Shown in pieces: positions 43,933 through 53,470 of a stretch of DNA of 64,000 nucleotides; position 1 is the first letter of the stretch; the number at the start of each line of letters is the position of its first letter. The stretch spans positions 1-64,000 of the forward strand of contig NZ_BAAAFH010000007.1 in the NCBI RefSeq assembly GCF_039523435.1, read 5' to 3'. The DNA comes from Wandonia haliotis (lineage in GTDB: Bacteria > Bacteroidota > Bacteroidia > Flavobacteriales_D > Crocinitomicaceae). The position numbers were made by a program, and so were the translations under genes. The notes beneath the pieces were generated by a model. The model was not told the DNA's origin. It did no database searches and was given only the letters and a program-made list of their open reading frames with translations.

Positions 43933-45393
43933 ATGTTAGATAAATCTATCCGTGATAAATATGAAGTGGTTATTGGGTTGGAAATACATACGCAGCTTTT
44001 GACGCAATCAAAGGCTTATTCCAATGATGCCAACGAATACGGTGCTGCTCCCAACACAAACGTCAGTGTTATCTCGTTGGGACACCCCGGAACGCTACCT
44101 CGTCCAAATAAAAAGGTTATAGAATATGCTGTTCGTCTGGGGTTGGCTGTAGATGCCAATATCGCCCCGACTATGCACTATGCCAGAAAAAATTACTTTT
44201 ACCCTGACCTTCCCAAAGGTTATCAGATTACACAGGATACAACTCCAATCTGTACGGGAGGGCATATTTTCATAAAAGACGAAAACGGGGAGGAAAAAGC
44301 TGTGAATCTCACACGTATTCACATGGAGGAAGATGCCGGAAAGAGTATTCATGATGTTGATCCTTTTGACACACTGGTAGACCTTAACCGTGCAGGAGTT
44401 CCTCTTCTCGAGATCGTATCCGAACCGGATATCCGAAGCTCTCAGGAAGCTTACAATTACGTCACAGAAGTTCGTAAACTTGTTCGCTATCTTGACATCT
44501 GTGACGGGAATATGGAAGAGGGATCACTGCGTTGTGATGCCAATGTATCGGTACGTCTAAAAGGGAGTACGACTTTTGGCACCAAAGTAGAGGTCAAAAA
44601 CATGAACTCTATGCGAAATGTTCAACGCGCCATTGAATTTGAAGTAGAACGTCAGATTCAGGCAGTTGAAAACGGGGAACCACTTTTCCAGGAAACACGT
44701 TCTTTTGACGCACTTAAAGGAATAACTATAGCGATGCGTTCGAAAGAAGCAGCGAATGATTACCGTTATTTCCCTGAACCGGATTTATTACCCTTGCAGG
44801 TTACCGAATCCTACATCAAATCTGTGAAAAGCAAGCTACCTGCTCTTCCACGTGACCTTTTCATGAAATATACACAGGAATTAAGCCTTTCGGAATACGA
44901 TGCGTTGGTTCTTACAGATAATAAAGGGATTGCTTTGTATTTTGAGCAGTTGATTGAAAATACGCAAAACTATAAATCGGCAGCAAACTGGGTAATGGTA
45001 GAAGTTAAATCCTACCTGAACCAAATGGGAATTGAAATAGAAAATTTCCCTGTTTCAGCCATACGTATTTCAGAAATTATCAAGCTGATAGAAGAAGGGA
45101 AGATTTCTCATTCGGTTGCTTCTCAACGAATCTTTCCCGAATTGATCAATACTCCGAATAAAACGGCTCTTCAGGTTGCTGAAGAAATGAATCTCCTTCA
45201 GGAAAGTGATGAATCCAGTATTAAAGGATTTATTGTAGAAGTAATGGAAAATAATCCAGGTGAAGTTGAACGCTATAAAAACGGAGAAAAGCAACTTGTC
45301 GGATTCTTTATGGGACAATTAATGAAAGTATCCAAAGGGAAAGCAGATCCGAAAGCTGCCAACAAACTAATGCGTGAATTGTTAGAAAAATAA
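43933..45393 (+). CDS. gatB: Asp-tRNA(Asn)/Glu-tRNA(Gln) amidotransferase subunit B
   Basis: 486 residues, full length. It has YEVVIGLEIHTQLLTQSKAYS, HPGTLPRPN, the YFYPDLPKGYQITQ motif, HMEEDAGKSIHD and the PDLLPLQ segment of the catalytic cradle, and ends with the YqeY-like tail (GQLMKVSKGKADPKAANKLM) that holds tRNA. It works with GatA and GatC, which are not in this window. It sits between purine salvage and thioredoxin genes, with short spacing on both sides. Confidence 0.97.
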   Translation: MLDKSIRDKYEVVIGLEIHTQLLTQSKAYSNDANEYGAAPNTNVSVISLGHPGTLPRPNKKVIEYAVRLGLAVDANIAPTMHYARKNYFYPDLPKGYQITQDTTPICTGGHIFIKDENGEEKAVNLTRIHMEEDAGKSIHDVDPFDTLVDLNRAGVPLLEIVSEPDIRSSQEAYNYVTEVRKLVRYLDICDGNMEEGSLRCDANVSVRLKGSTTFGTKVEVKNMNSMRNVQRAIEFEVERQIQAVENGEPLFQETRSFDALKGITIAMRSKEAANDYRYFPEPDLLPLQVTESYIKSVKSKLPALPRDLFMKYTQELSLSEYDALVLTDNKGIALYFEQLIENTQNYKSAANWVMVEVKSYLNQMGIEIENFPVSAIRISEIIKLIEEGKISHSVASQRIFPELINTPNKTALQVAEEMNLLQESDESSIKGFIVEVMENNPGEVERYKNGEKQLVGFFMGQLMKVSKGKADPKAANKLMRELLEK

Positions 45394-45400
45394 TACAGTT

Positions 45401-46624
45401 ATGAATAAACAACTTTTTGTCTCCCTATCAGTTTCAGTCTTACTTTTATTTTCCTGCTCAGGAGAAAAGAAAGAGGATGCCGTCGTTCAATCCGATAATG
45501 AGCGTCAGATCGTAGCCGGAAAAATTCCTGGAGCTGAGGGGAAAACAATAAAGTTAATGGCTTTTGACGGACAAAGATGGAATCCGTTATCTGCTTATGA
45601 AATTGACAGAGAAGGTACATTTCATCTAACAGCTCCAAAAGAACTCCTCTATTGTCAGCTGGTAGTTGATAACACTAACGGGACTCCGGTTCCGCTTGGA
45701 GGGAATGACTCCGTGTATATAGAAACCGGGTACCCGAATATGAGTACCAATTACTCTGTTTCTAATATCCCTTATGCTTCTGTCATGAATGAGTATATGG
45801 AATTACTCAGTACATTCCTGAAAGAACAAGAGCCTCTTATTCAAAAAATTCAGCAACAAGATCCCTCCGATACTTCCAGTATCAACGGATTAATGCGCCA
45901 ACTAATGAAGGAAAAACGTTCATTAGAAATATTCGCTATCGAATATATTGATGAAAACCCAGCTTCTCCTCTTAATCAGGTATTAACCGCACAACTCTTT
46001 CCGAATAACGGATTTCAGTTCTGGGAGAAAAGTAACATGGAAGTCCTGAAAAAAGTACACTCATCCTACAAAAAAGAGTATCCGGATGCCAGCTTTACAA
46101 CTTCACTTCAACAGCAGATTACTTCCTGGGAAGGTTCTCTCGTACAATATGAAAAATATCAGGAAAGACTTGCTTTCTATGGTGACCTTAACAAACCGGT
46201 AGAAATTGGTGACACAGCACCTGACATCCTTCTTGACACGCCAAACGGTGAAGAACTCAGACTTTCTTCACTTCGGGGAAATTACGTACTGATTGACTTC
46301 TGGGCATCCTGGTGCGGGCCCTGTAGACGAGAAAATCCTAATGTGGTACGTTTATACCATCAGTATAAAGATAAAGGCTTTACTGTTTACAGTGTTTCAC
46401 TGGATGACAATGCCTCTAACTGGAAAGAAGCAATCCAGAAAGACGGACTAGTATGGCCCAACCATGTTTCAGATCTGATGCGTTGGAATTCATTAGTCGT
46501 TCAATTGTACAAATTCAACGGAATTCCTCACACAGTATTGCTGGATAAAAATGGTGTCATACTGGCGAAAAATCTGAGAGGAGCAGAATTGGAACAAAAA
46601 TTGATCGAGTTACTTGGTAAATAA
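45401..46624 (+). CDS. Thioredoxin-like lipoprotein with DUF4369-type N-domain
   Basis: 407 residues. Lipobox LLFSC (Cys near 19), acidic linker, then a beta-rich DUF4369-like domain (about 35-130), a helical middle and a TlpA/AhpC-TSA thioredoxin domain (about 270-407) with active site WCGPC in DFWASWCGPCRRENPN and the cis-Pro in NGIPHTVL. It should be a membrane-anchored periplasmic thiol reductase. The next gene is a clear paralogue. It starts 7 bases after gatB. Confidence 0.9.
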   Translation: MNKQLFVSLSVSVLLLFSCSGEKKEDAVVQSDNERQIVAGKIPGAEGKTIKLMAFDGQRWNPLSAYEIDREGTFHLTAPKELLYCQLVVDNTNGTPVPLGGNDSVYIETGYPNMSTNYSVSNIPYASVMNEYMELLSTFLKEQEPLIQKIQQQDPSDTSSINGLMRQLMKEKRSLEIFAIEYIDENPASPLNQVLTAQLFPNNGFQFWEKSNMEVLKKVHSSYKKEYPDASFTTSLQQQITSWEGSLVQYEKYQERLAFYGDLNKPVEIGDTAPDILLDTPNGEELRLSSLRGNYVLIDFWASWCGPCRRENPNVVRLYHQYKDKGFTVYSVSLDDNASNWKEAIQKDGLVWPNHVSDLMRWNSLVVQLYKFNGIPHTVLLDKNGVILAKNLRGAELEQKLIELLGK

Positions 46625-46665
46625 CCGATAGGATTATTTTTTGTAAATTGAAAACCAAAAACGAA

Positions 46666-47790
46666 ATGATGAAATTAACCCATTTGTTCACGACTTTATC
46701 ACTATTCATCTATTCAGGCATTTATATTGCCCAACAGGAATTACCTGTCGTAATTTCGGGGCAGATTTTCAATACAGACGTAAAAGAGATCAGTTTATCA
46801 GTTTTCCAGGGGAACAATTCCTATAAAGACTTTACCTCTACTCCCCTTGATGAAAAAGGGAATTTTTCTATCAACTACACGCTGCCTAATAAAGATTTTT
46901 ATGTGCTCCGTGTAGGGGAACAAACCATTAATCTGGCAATTAATTCACCGGATACTATTCAGGTATATGGAGATGGAAAAAACCTTTTATACTATACCAA
47001 CATCATCGGCAATGAAGCCAGTACACAAATGATGTTATTTTTCAGAGAAGTCAATAGCTTTAATACGCTACGGGATTCTGTTCAACGAGTGGCTAATACG
47101 GACCCTGAAAAAGTAAGAGAATTGGATGCTTTCTTCCGTCCAAAATTACAGTCTTTTCAAAATTACCGGACTAGTTTCATCCGTCAAAACACAAACTCTC
47201 CGGCACTTATTGCTCCCCTTCAGTCTGTTGACCCTATGAATGAATTTGACCTGTACAAATCGTTAACAGAGGGAGTCATTGTTGCAATGGAAGGAAGTCC
47301 TACTGCCGCGTCGTTAAAAACCATGCTGGAACAGCAGCAGCAACGTTATAATGCTTCGCAGTTTTTAGGTCCGGGACAGGAAGTTCCCGATATCGTTACG
47401 AAAGATATTAATGGGGAAGACAGTAAGCTTTCTGACCTGAGAGGAAAGATAGTACTGATTGACTTTTGGGCTTCCTGGTGTGGTCCCTGCAGACGGGAAA
47501 ACCCTAATGTAGTGAAGCTGTACGAAAAATATAAAGACGCAGGATTCACCATCTATAGCGTTTCATTGGATAAATCCAGAGAACCCTGGGTTCGTGCAAT
47601 AGAGTCTGATAAACTGACATGGCCTCATCATGTTTCCGATCTGAAAGGATGGGGAAGTGATCTGGCTAAACTCTATAAGGTTTCCAGTATTCCCTTTACT
47701 GTCCTGATTGATAAAGACGGGAAAGTAATCCAGAAAAACCTGCGAGGACAACAACTCGAAATGACACTTGCTTCGATTTTCGGCTTTTAA
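46666..47790 (+). CDS. Exported thioredoxin-like protein, paralogue of the preceding gene
   Basis: 374 residues from the ATG at 46666; a TTG at 46648 is also in frame. The N-terminus is a Sec signal (LFTTLSLFIYSGIYIAQ) without a lipobox, unlike its neighbour. A DUF4369-like beta domain, a helical middle and a TlpA-type thioredoxin domain follow, with DFWASWCGPCRRENPN and cis-Pro in SSIPFTVL. It is probably soluble in the periplasm. Its stop overlaps the lpxH start (TAATG). The pair arose by tandem duplication and has diverged strongly outside the thioredoxin part. Confidence 0.9.
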   Translation: MMKLTHLFTTLSLFIYSGIYIAQQELPVVISGQIFNTDVKEISLSVFQGNNSYKDFTSTPLDEKGNFSINYTLPNKDFYVLRVGEQTINLAINSPDTIQVYGDGKNLLYYTNIIGNEASTQMMLFFREVNSFNTLRDSVQRVANTDPEKVRELDAFFRPKLQSFQNYRTSFIRQNTNSPALIAPLQSVDPMNEFDLYKSLTEGVIVAMEGSPTAASLKTMLEQQQQRYNASQFLGPGQEVPDIVTKDINGEDSKLSDLRGKIVLIDFWASWCGPCRRENPNVVKLYEKYKDAGFTIYSVSLDKSREPWVRAIESDKLTWPHHVSDLKGWGSDLAKLYKVSSIPFTVLIDKDGKVIQKNLRGQQLEMTLASIFGF

Positions 47791-48578
47791 TGACTACTGT
47801 GAAAAAAAAGTTGTATTTCGCTTCTGATGTTCACCTTGGCGTTCCCTCTTATGAGAAAAGTCTTGAGCGTGAAAAGCTACTCGTTAATTGGCTTGATCAG
47901 ATTGCTGAAGACGCAGAAGCAGTTTATCTTGTAGGTGATCTGTTTGACTTTTGGTTTGAATACAAACATGCTATTCCAAGAGGGTTTGCCCGGATACAGG
48001 GAAAAATAGCCGAACTTACCGACAAAGGTATTCCTGTACATCTCTTCACAGGAAATCATGATATGTGGATTTTTGATTATCTGCCAAAGGAGTTAGGAGT
48101 GCAACTACATCGCGAACCAGTACAAATCGAATTTGAAGGAAAAAAATTATTTATCGGTCATGGTGATGGCTTAGGTCCCGGAGATCACGGATATAAATTC
48201 CTGAAAAAAATATTCGCTTCAAAACTCTGCCAATGGTTATTTGCAAGAATCCATCCTAACCTTGGGATAGGAATTGCAAATTACTGGTCTGCGAAAAGCC
48301 GAAAATCAACAGGAAATCAGGATGCTGTTTTTTTAGGAGAGGACAAAGAATGGCTAGCCATATATTGCAAGGAAATTCTACAACAGGAACATTTTGATTA
48401 TTTTGTCTTTGGTCACAGACATCTCCCTTTAATTATTGATCTGGAACAAGCTTCTACCTATATCAACCTGGGAGATTGGATCAGCTATTTTACATACGGA
48501 GAGTTTGACGGAACTAATTTCCACCTAAAGCAATACCCGTCAAACACAAGCTACATCCCGGTTAACCGAAAAAATTAA
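47790..48578 (+). CDS. lpxH: UDP-2,3-diacylglucosamine diphosphatase LpxH
   Basis: 262 residues of the calcineurin-like phosphoesterase fold. All metal-site motifs are present: ASDVHLG, VGDLFDFWFE, TGNHDMW, IGHGDGLGPGDHGYKF and FGHRHLP. The DLFDFWFE and GHGDGLGPGD forms identify LpxH. It makes lipid X from UDP-2,3-diacylglucosamine at the inner membrane. It is coupled to the upstream thioredoxin gene by a TAATG overlap and lies in the same string as lpxK. Confidence 0.93.
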   Translation: MTTVKKKLYFASDVHLGVPSYEKSLEREKLLVNWLDQIAEDAEAVYLVGDLFDFWFEYKHAIPRGFARIQGKIAELTDKGIPVHLFTGNHDMWIFDYLPKELGVQLHREPVQIEFEGKKLFIGHGDGLGPGDHGYKFLKKIFASKLCQWLFARIHPNLGIGIANYWSAKSRKSTGNQDAVFLGEDKEWLAIYCKEILQQEHFDYFVFGHRHLPLIIDLEQASTYINLGDWISYFTYGEFDGTNFHLKQYPSNTSYIPVNRKN

Positions 48579-48588
48579 GTTCAGTTAT

Positions 48589-48632
48589 GTGACTTTTGTC
48601 ACCTTATTTTTTCGTCGGAAAACCTACTTTTG
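48589..48632 (+). promoter_or_regulatory. YeiH promoter with an upstream GTGAC-N4-GTCAC dyad
   Basis: TACTTTTG (48625-48632) is a full -7 match, predicting a start near 48636-48637 and a leader of about 36 bases. A perfect dyad GTGAC-TTTT-GTCAC lies at 48589-48602, centred about 41-42 bases before the start, the position used by class II activators such as CRP/FNR proteins. Positions may be off by one. Confidence 0.5.
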
Positions 48633-48672
48633 TCTGGGACAAATTGCATATTCTGATATTATACATACCATA

Positions 48673-49653
48673 ATGAAATTTAACTTCTCAGTATATTCAA
48701 AGGGTTTAGGATTTATCGTAGTACTTGCAATTGCAGCTTATTTTCTTGCGCCACTTATTCCCGGAATGAATTCCGTATTACTCGGCTTGCTCTTTGGTTT
48801 AATTGCCGGAAACCTTATCAAACTCCCCCTAAGCACTCAACCCGGAATTAATTATAGTAGTTCGCGTGTCCTGGAAATAGCAATTGTCCTACTCGCTTTC
48901 GATATTAATTTATCTGAAATCGGTAAAATGGGATGGACAACACTGACTATTATTATTGCAACAATAGTCCTCGTCTTACTTCTGACAAGGCTAACCAGTA
49001 AATTAGTAAAATGCCCGGGAGAAAGCGGGCTTTTAGTTGGCTTCGGAACAGCTATTTGTGGCTCATCAGCAATCGCTGCTGTCGCACCCGGTATTACAAA
49101 AAATAAAGAGGACATAGGTGTATCAATGGCTGTTGTCAACCTTATCGGAGGTATCGGAATGGTTATTCTACCTCTGATTCTCCCCTACTTCGATCTTTCA
49201 AATCTGGAGGATGGAATAGTCATAGGAGGATCACTTCACAGTGTCGGAAATGTGACTGGAGCCGGGTATGCAATGGGAGAAGAAACAGGTGCAATTTCTC
49301 TGACTGTAAAAATGATTCGTGTCGCATTACTTGCTCCCGCTGTCATTTTCTTTACTTTACTAATCAATAGAAAACAGATAAAGAATTTTCGGGATTACTT
49401 CAAACTCCCTTTTTATTTATGGGCGTTTATCGCTGTTACGCTCTTCAGCTCCTATATTCCACTATCTGCAGAAATAAAAGAAGTAATCGGCTTTTTGGCG
49501 ACTCTTACATTAACCATGGCAATGACTGCCATTGGAATGAAAATCAGTTTTGCAAATTTATACAAAAGTGGGCGTAAAGCTATAGGATTCGGTTTCATCA
49601 TTTTTGCAATTCAACTACTAGTAATCTCTGTTTTACTACTGATAATCAATTAA
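48673..49653 (+). CDS. YeiH family putative sulfate exporter
   Basis: 326 residues from ATG 48673 (MKFNFSVYSKGLGF); a GTG at 48589 lies in the promoter region. It is a polytopic membrane protein with about ten helices, matching the YeiH/UPF0324 family, with GFGTAICGSSAIAAVAPGI near the middle and GGSLHSVGNVTGAGYAMGEE in the second half as signature loops. The family is annotated as sulfate exporters, though direct evidence is thin. It is a single gene with its own promoter. Confidence 0.88.
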   Translation: MKFNFSVYSKGLGFIVVLAIAAYFLAPLIPGMNSVLLGLLFGLIAGNLIKLPLSTQPGINYSSSRVLEIAIVLLAFDINLSEIGKMGWTTLTIIIATIVLVLLLTRLTSKLVKCPGESGLLVGFGTAICGSSAIAAVAPGITKNKEDIGVSMAVVNLIGGIGMVILPLILPYFDLSNLEDGIVIGGSLHSVGNVTGAGYAMGEETGAISLTVKMIRVALLAPAVIFFTLLINRKQIKNFRDYFKLPFYLWAFIAVTLFSSYIPLSAEIKEVIGFLATLTLTMAMTAIGMKISFANLYKSGRKAIGFGFIIFAIQLLVISVLLLIIN

Positions 49654-49686
49654 CTTTTCACACTTTCAAAAAACGAGCCTTTTTTG

Positions 49687-49712
49687 TACATTTGATTAAC
49701 TGAATCAAGTAC
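49687..49712 (+). promoter_or_regulatory. -7 element overlapped by a dyad
   Basis: TACATTTG (49687-49694) matches TAnnTTTG. TTGATT (49692-49697), five bases and AATCAA (49703-49708) form a perfect dyad that overlaps it, extended by flanking GTAC on both sides. The leader to the GTG at 49715 would be about 17 bases. Confidence 0.42.
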
Positions 49713-49714
49713 AG

Positions 49715-52700
49715 GTGGACAGGTTTATTTCGTTACTTATCGTGTTTCTATTTGTATTCCCTCTCGAGGGACGGACGCAAAACGAAATTACTTTCGGTTC
49801 ATTTCCAGAAGCAATCAACTTTTCTGTCAACGATTACAAAGCCGCTCCACAAATTTGGCATGGCACACAGGACAAAAACGGACAGTTGTACTTTGCCAAC
49901 AATAAAGGTGTCATTACTTTTGACGGTAACAGGTGGTCCAGAATACAAACCCCGGGACAAACACCTGTTACGCGCTTATTCAGATCTGCCGACGGCACCA
50001 TTTATGTGGGAGCTGACAATGAAATCGGAATACTACACAAAGACCTGACAGGAAAAATTGAAATCTTACCACTGGCAGAAGAATTGCTTCGACAACATAC
50101 CCTCGGAACGATATGGAACATACTGGAACGGCAATCCGGTGATATACTCTTCTTTGGCGAGCGAGGAGTACTTGTTAAGAAAAATGACAATTCCTTTGAG
50201 GTAGTTCTAGAAATCAAAAAAGATAAAATCACAACTTCTCAACCTTTTGGAAAAGGAATACTTATTCTCCTTAAAAATCCAGAGGCAATAAAAGACAATG
50301 TAAAACTATTATACCTCCCCGATCATTCGTATCAGTTTACAGCAATCCCTTCTCCGGAAGCAACAAAACTAAAAAACATCAGAGGAACTGTTCAGTATAA
50401 CGATACCTTGGTTCTGTTTGACGAAAGAGGAAAACATATTACTGCTCTGCAGACAGGGAAATCTGAATTTCACTGGATTCCCAATCAGGTTGTCTATGAT
50501 GCCCTGCACGCATTAAAAATCAATAAAGTAGAAAGCAAAGGAAGTCTGATCTATATTGCAACAGACAACGAAGGCGTTGTTGTCTATGACAGAGCAGGGA
50601 ATATTGTTCGGCAATTTGGTCCGGAGGAAGGGATGCAAAACATATCGGTTTTCGAACTGTTCTTTGACAATCATAATAACCTGTGGTGTTTGTTAGACAA
50701 TGGTATTTCACTTATCGAAACCTCATCACCGGTCACTTCTTTTTACAAAAAGCAGGGAATTACAGCTGCTACAGAAGCTATTACTCGTTTTATGGATACC
50801 TACCTTCTGGCAACGCGAACAGATTTGTTTATGTATGAAAACCGTGGAGGATTATCCCTTTTCACCAACTCCCACCTGATTCGGGAACCCACTTTTGGTA
50901 TCCGGGTGTTTGATACAGATTTCGGGAAAACGTGTCTTATTGTGGGGTATAATGGTATCTACGAGTTAACAAAGGATTTAAAAAAACAAACGGTACAGGA
51001 AGGCACCTATACATGGACAATTGTTCAGTCGAAAGAAAACAAAAATGTGTTTTACTGTGGACTGGATACTCCGGGAGGAATAGGACGATTAGAAAAACTA
51101 GATCATACGTGGACTTATACTCCTCTTCTGACAGGAGTGAACGGGGAAGTCAGAAGTATTGTCGAAAACAACGGGAATCTGTATTTCTCTGTAAAAAATA
51201 AGGGAGTTGGTATTTATAATTTTAGAGACAGTAGTGTCCGATTTATAACAGAGCAACCTAAACAAACCGGAAATGACGTGTATTATATCTGTCATTTTGA
51301 AGACCAGCTATTTGCAGGAACAAACAATGGACTTTTCAGAATAGAAAAAGATCAGTTTGTACCTTTTTCCAACATCGAAAACAAATCACTTATTCAAGAG
51401 AATCTTTATGTTCACAGATTATACAATGCTAACAATCAACGACTGTGGATGGTTCTTTTTTACAACGAAGACATGGAATCAGAGTATAGAGAAATCGGCT
51501 ATCTCGAAAAAGACGCAAAAAACAGATGGTTCTGGCATCATCCTCCGGTTACTGAAATAGAAGAAGATGTTGTTCACGCTATCTTTTCCGATCAGTCAGG
51601 TAAAACCTGGTTCGGAGGAGAACGAGGTGTATATGTTCTTAACGAAAATGCAATAGATAATACTACTGCAGAATTTCCCGTTTTTATCAGACGTGTTCAT
51701 TCTTTGGATACTCTTCATAAACAATCAATCGAATTAGAATCTCCAACTCCTCTTTCCTATCACCAAAACTCATTGAAAATTGAATTTACTTCCTATCTGT
51801 TTACCGGAACAGATAAACTTCAGTACAGAACCAAACTGGAAGGACTGGAAGAAAGTTGGTCGGACTGGAATTCGTACGGTTTTGTTGTATATAATAAACT
51901 CCGTGAAGGTCGCTATCAATTTTTCGTTCAGGCGCGTGACCAGTATGGACGAGAAAGCAAAGTAACGACCTATACTTTTTCTATTCTTCCTCCCTGGTAC
52001 AGAACATGGTGGGCTTATCTGCTTTATCTGATAGGAATAGCTTCCATTATTTACCTGTTGATTCGTGTTTCTTTGTTACGTGTAAAACAACAAAATCAAC
52101 GTCTTGAAGACACCGTTTCAGAACGAACTCAGGAAATTGAAAAACAAAAGAACAGAATCGAGACGATCAACCGGGATCTTGTGGACAGTATTCGTTATGC
52201 AAAACGACTTCAGAATACAATACTTCCTGATAAAGAAGAACTGGACAACTTACATACCGAGCATTTTGTTCTTTACCAACCGAAAGATATTGTTTCCGGT
52301 GACTTCTACTGGGCTGAACAATTGGACGACCTGTTTTTGTTTGCAGCAGCGGACTGTACCGGACACGGTGTTCCGGGAGCATTCGTGAGTATTGTGGGAC
52401 ATAATGGAATCATCCGTGCAATCAACGAATTCTCATTGCGAAAACCCAATGAAATACTGGATAAGCTCAGGGAAATTGTAATTGAATCATTTAAAGGACA
52501 ACATCAGTCGGAAGTAAAAGACGGTATGGATATTGCGTTATGTTCATGGAATAGTTCTACAAAAGAATTATTGTTTGCCGGAGCAAATAACTCGTGTGTC
52601 ATTATACGAAACGGAGAGATCATAGAACTGAAAGCGGATAAACAACCGGTAGGACAGTACGAATACTCCTCCCCCTTTGGATTACAGAGTATAACTCTTC

Positions 52701-52933
52701 AGGACAGGGATGTTATTTATCTGTATACGGATGGTTTCATTGATCAGTTTGGAGGACCTGATGCCCAAAATGGAGGAAAAAAATTCAAATCAAAGCCCTT
52801 TAAAGAACTGTTGACACAAATACATCATCTTCCCATGGATCAACAGGTAATTATTCTGAAAGAAAAGTTTGAATCCTGGAAAGGGAATATGGAACAAATT
52901 GATGATGTTTGCATATTTGCCGTACGCGTATGA
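49715..52933 (+). CDS. Membrane sensor with propeller, Y_Y_Y and SpoIIE phosphatase domains
   Basis: 1072 residues. A signal peptide (1 to about 21) is followed by a two-component-regulator type beta-propeller (about 30-670), a Y_Y_Y domain (about 685-765), a membrane helix (about 768-790), a coiled coil (about 795-835) and a PP2C-type SpoIIE phosphatase (about 845-1072). Phosphatase motifs are SGDFYWAEQ, AAADCTGHGVPGAF, YLYTDGFIDQFGG and DDVCIFAV, all with metal-binding Asp. It should dephosphorylate an anti-sigma antagonist or similar protein in response to a periplasmic signal. It starts with GTG. A small membrane protein gene overlaps its stop. Confidence 0.9.
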   Translation: MDRFISLLIVFLFVFPLEGRTQNEITFGSFPEAINFSVNDYKAAPQIWHGTQDKNGQLYFANNKGVITFDGNRWSRIQTPGQTPVTRLFRSADGTIYVGADNEIGILHKDLTGKIEILPLAEELLRQHTLGTIWNILERQSGDILFFGERGVLVKKNDNSFEVVLEIKKDKITTSQPFGKGILILLKNPEAIKDNVKLLYLPDHSYQFTAIPSPEATKLKNIRGTVQYNDTLVLFDERGKHITALQTGKSEFHWIPNQVVYDALHALKINKVESKGSLIYIATDNEGVVVYDRAGNIVRQFGPEEGMQNISVFELFFDNHNNLWCLLDNGISLIETSSPVTSFYKKQGITAATEAITRFMDTYLLATRTDLFMYENRGGLSLFTNSHLIREPTFGIRVFDTDFGKTCLIVGYNGIYELTKDLKKQTVQEGTYTWTIVQSKENKNVFYCGLDTPGGIGRLEKLDHTWTYTPLLTGVNGEVRSIVENNGNLYFSVKNKGVGIYNFRDSSVRFITEQPKQTGNDVYYICHFEDQLFAGTNNGLFRIEKDQFVPFSNIENKSLIQENLYVHRLYNANNQRLWMVLFYNEDMESEYREIGYLEKDAKNRWFWHHPPVTEIEEDVVHAIFSDQSGKTWFGGERGVYVLNENAIDNTTAEFPVFIRRVHSLDTLHKQSIELESPTPLSYHQNSLKIEFTSYLFTGTDKLQYRTKLEGLEESWSDWNSYGFVVYNKLREGRYQFFVQARDQYGRESKVTTYTFSILPPWYRTWWAYLLYLIGIASIIYLLIRVSLLRVKQQNQRLEDTVSERTQEIEKQKNRIETINRDLVDSIRYAKRLQNTILPDKEELDNLHTEHFVLYQPKDIVSGDFYWAEQLDDLFLFAAADCTGHGVPGAFVSIVGHNGIIRAINEFSLRKPNEILDKLREIVIESFKGQHQSEVKDGMDIALCSWNSSTKELLFAGANNSCVIIRNGEIIELKADKQPVGQYEYSSPFGLQSITLQDRDVIYLYTDGFIDQFGGPDAQNGGKKFKSKPFKELLTQIHHLPMDQQVIILKEKFESWKGNMEQIDDVCIFAVRV

Positions 52934-53466
52934 GAAAGAAAATATATTATCTGTCACTTGCATTAATACTACTCCTGCCAATTCTGGCAATAGGAATGGC
53001 ATTACGTTTAGATCCATCCCAATTAAATTTCCCGGGAGATATCCGATGGTTGCTTATAATTGCAGCTATATTTATTGTAGTGTTAAACCAATTAATTGAT
53101 TACCATAAAGACAATAAAAACAGGATTCGCTTTCTATTTACATTTTTTAGTCTTCTTCCCGTAATTCCCGTTAGTCTTTTCCCCATTCGGTTCATTATAT
53201 TGGAAGCTTCCGATTATTTGATCTTCTCATTTATGATAAGCCTTGGAACTCTGCTTATCAATCATTCCGGAGTTTTAGCAAAATCACCATCACATCTGTT
53301 TGGAAAACTGACCTTTATTTTCACCTTGGTTGCAATTGTATTATCGGTCTTATTTGCTTTTTATCCAAACAATTCACTCTTTAACAGTATTCTTCTGTTG
53401 ATAGGATTGAGTTTTCTCAGTTCACTCCGGATGATTATTGACAAAAAATCTCCTGATTTCAAATAA
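52930..53466 (+). CDS. Small membrane protein of unknown function
   Basis: 178 residues. The ATG at 52930 overlaps the phosphatase stop (ATGA), a sign of coupled translation. Six hydrophobic segments fill nearly the whole protein, with a Lys/Arg-rich N-terminus (MRKKIYY) and tail (DKKSPDFK). I recognise no family and see no catalytic motif. The tight coupling suggests that it works with the SpoIIE-type sensor, which is inference. It is convergent with the NlpC/P60 gene with four bases between stops. Confidence 0.72.
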   Translation: MRKKIYYLSLALILLLPILAIGMALRLDPSQLNFPGDIRWLLIIAAIFIVVLNQLIDYHKDNKNRIRFLFTFFSLLPVIPVSLFPIRFIILEASDYLIFSFMISLGTLLINHSGVLAKSPSHLFGKLTFIFTLVAIVLSVLFAFYPNNSLFNSILLLIGLSFLSSLRMIIDKKSPDFK

Positions 53467-53470
53467 AAGA

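Noticed and set aside
45401..47790. Tandem thioredoxin-like genes as a possible assembly duplication
   Set aside because: The two proteins differ strongly outside the WCGPC region and have different signal types, so this is an old gene duplication.
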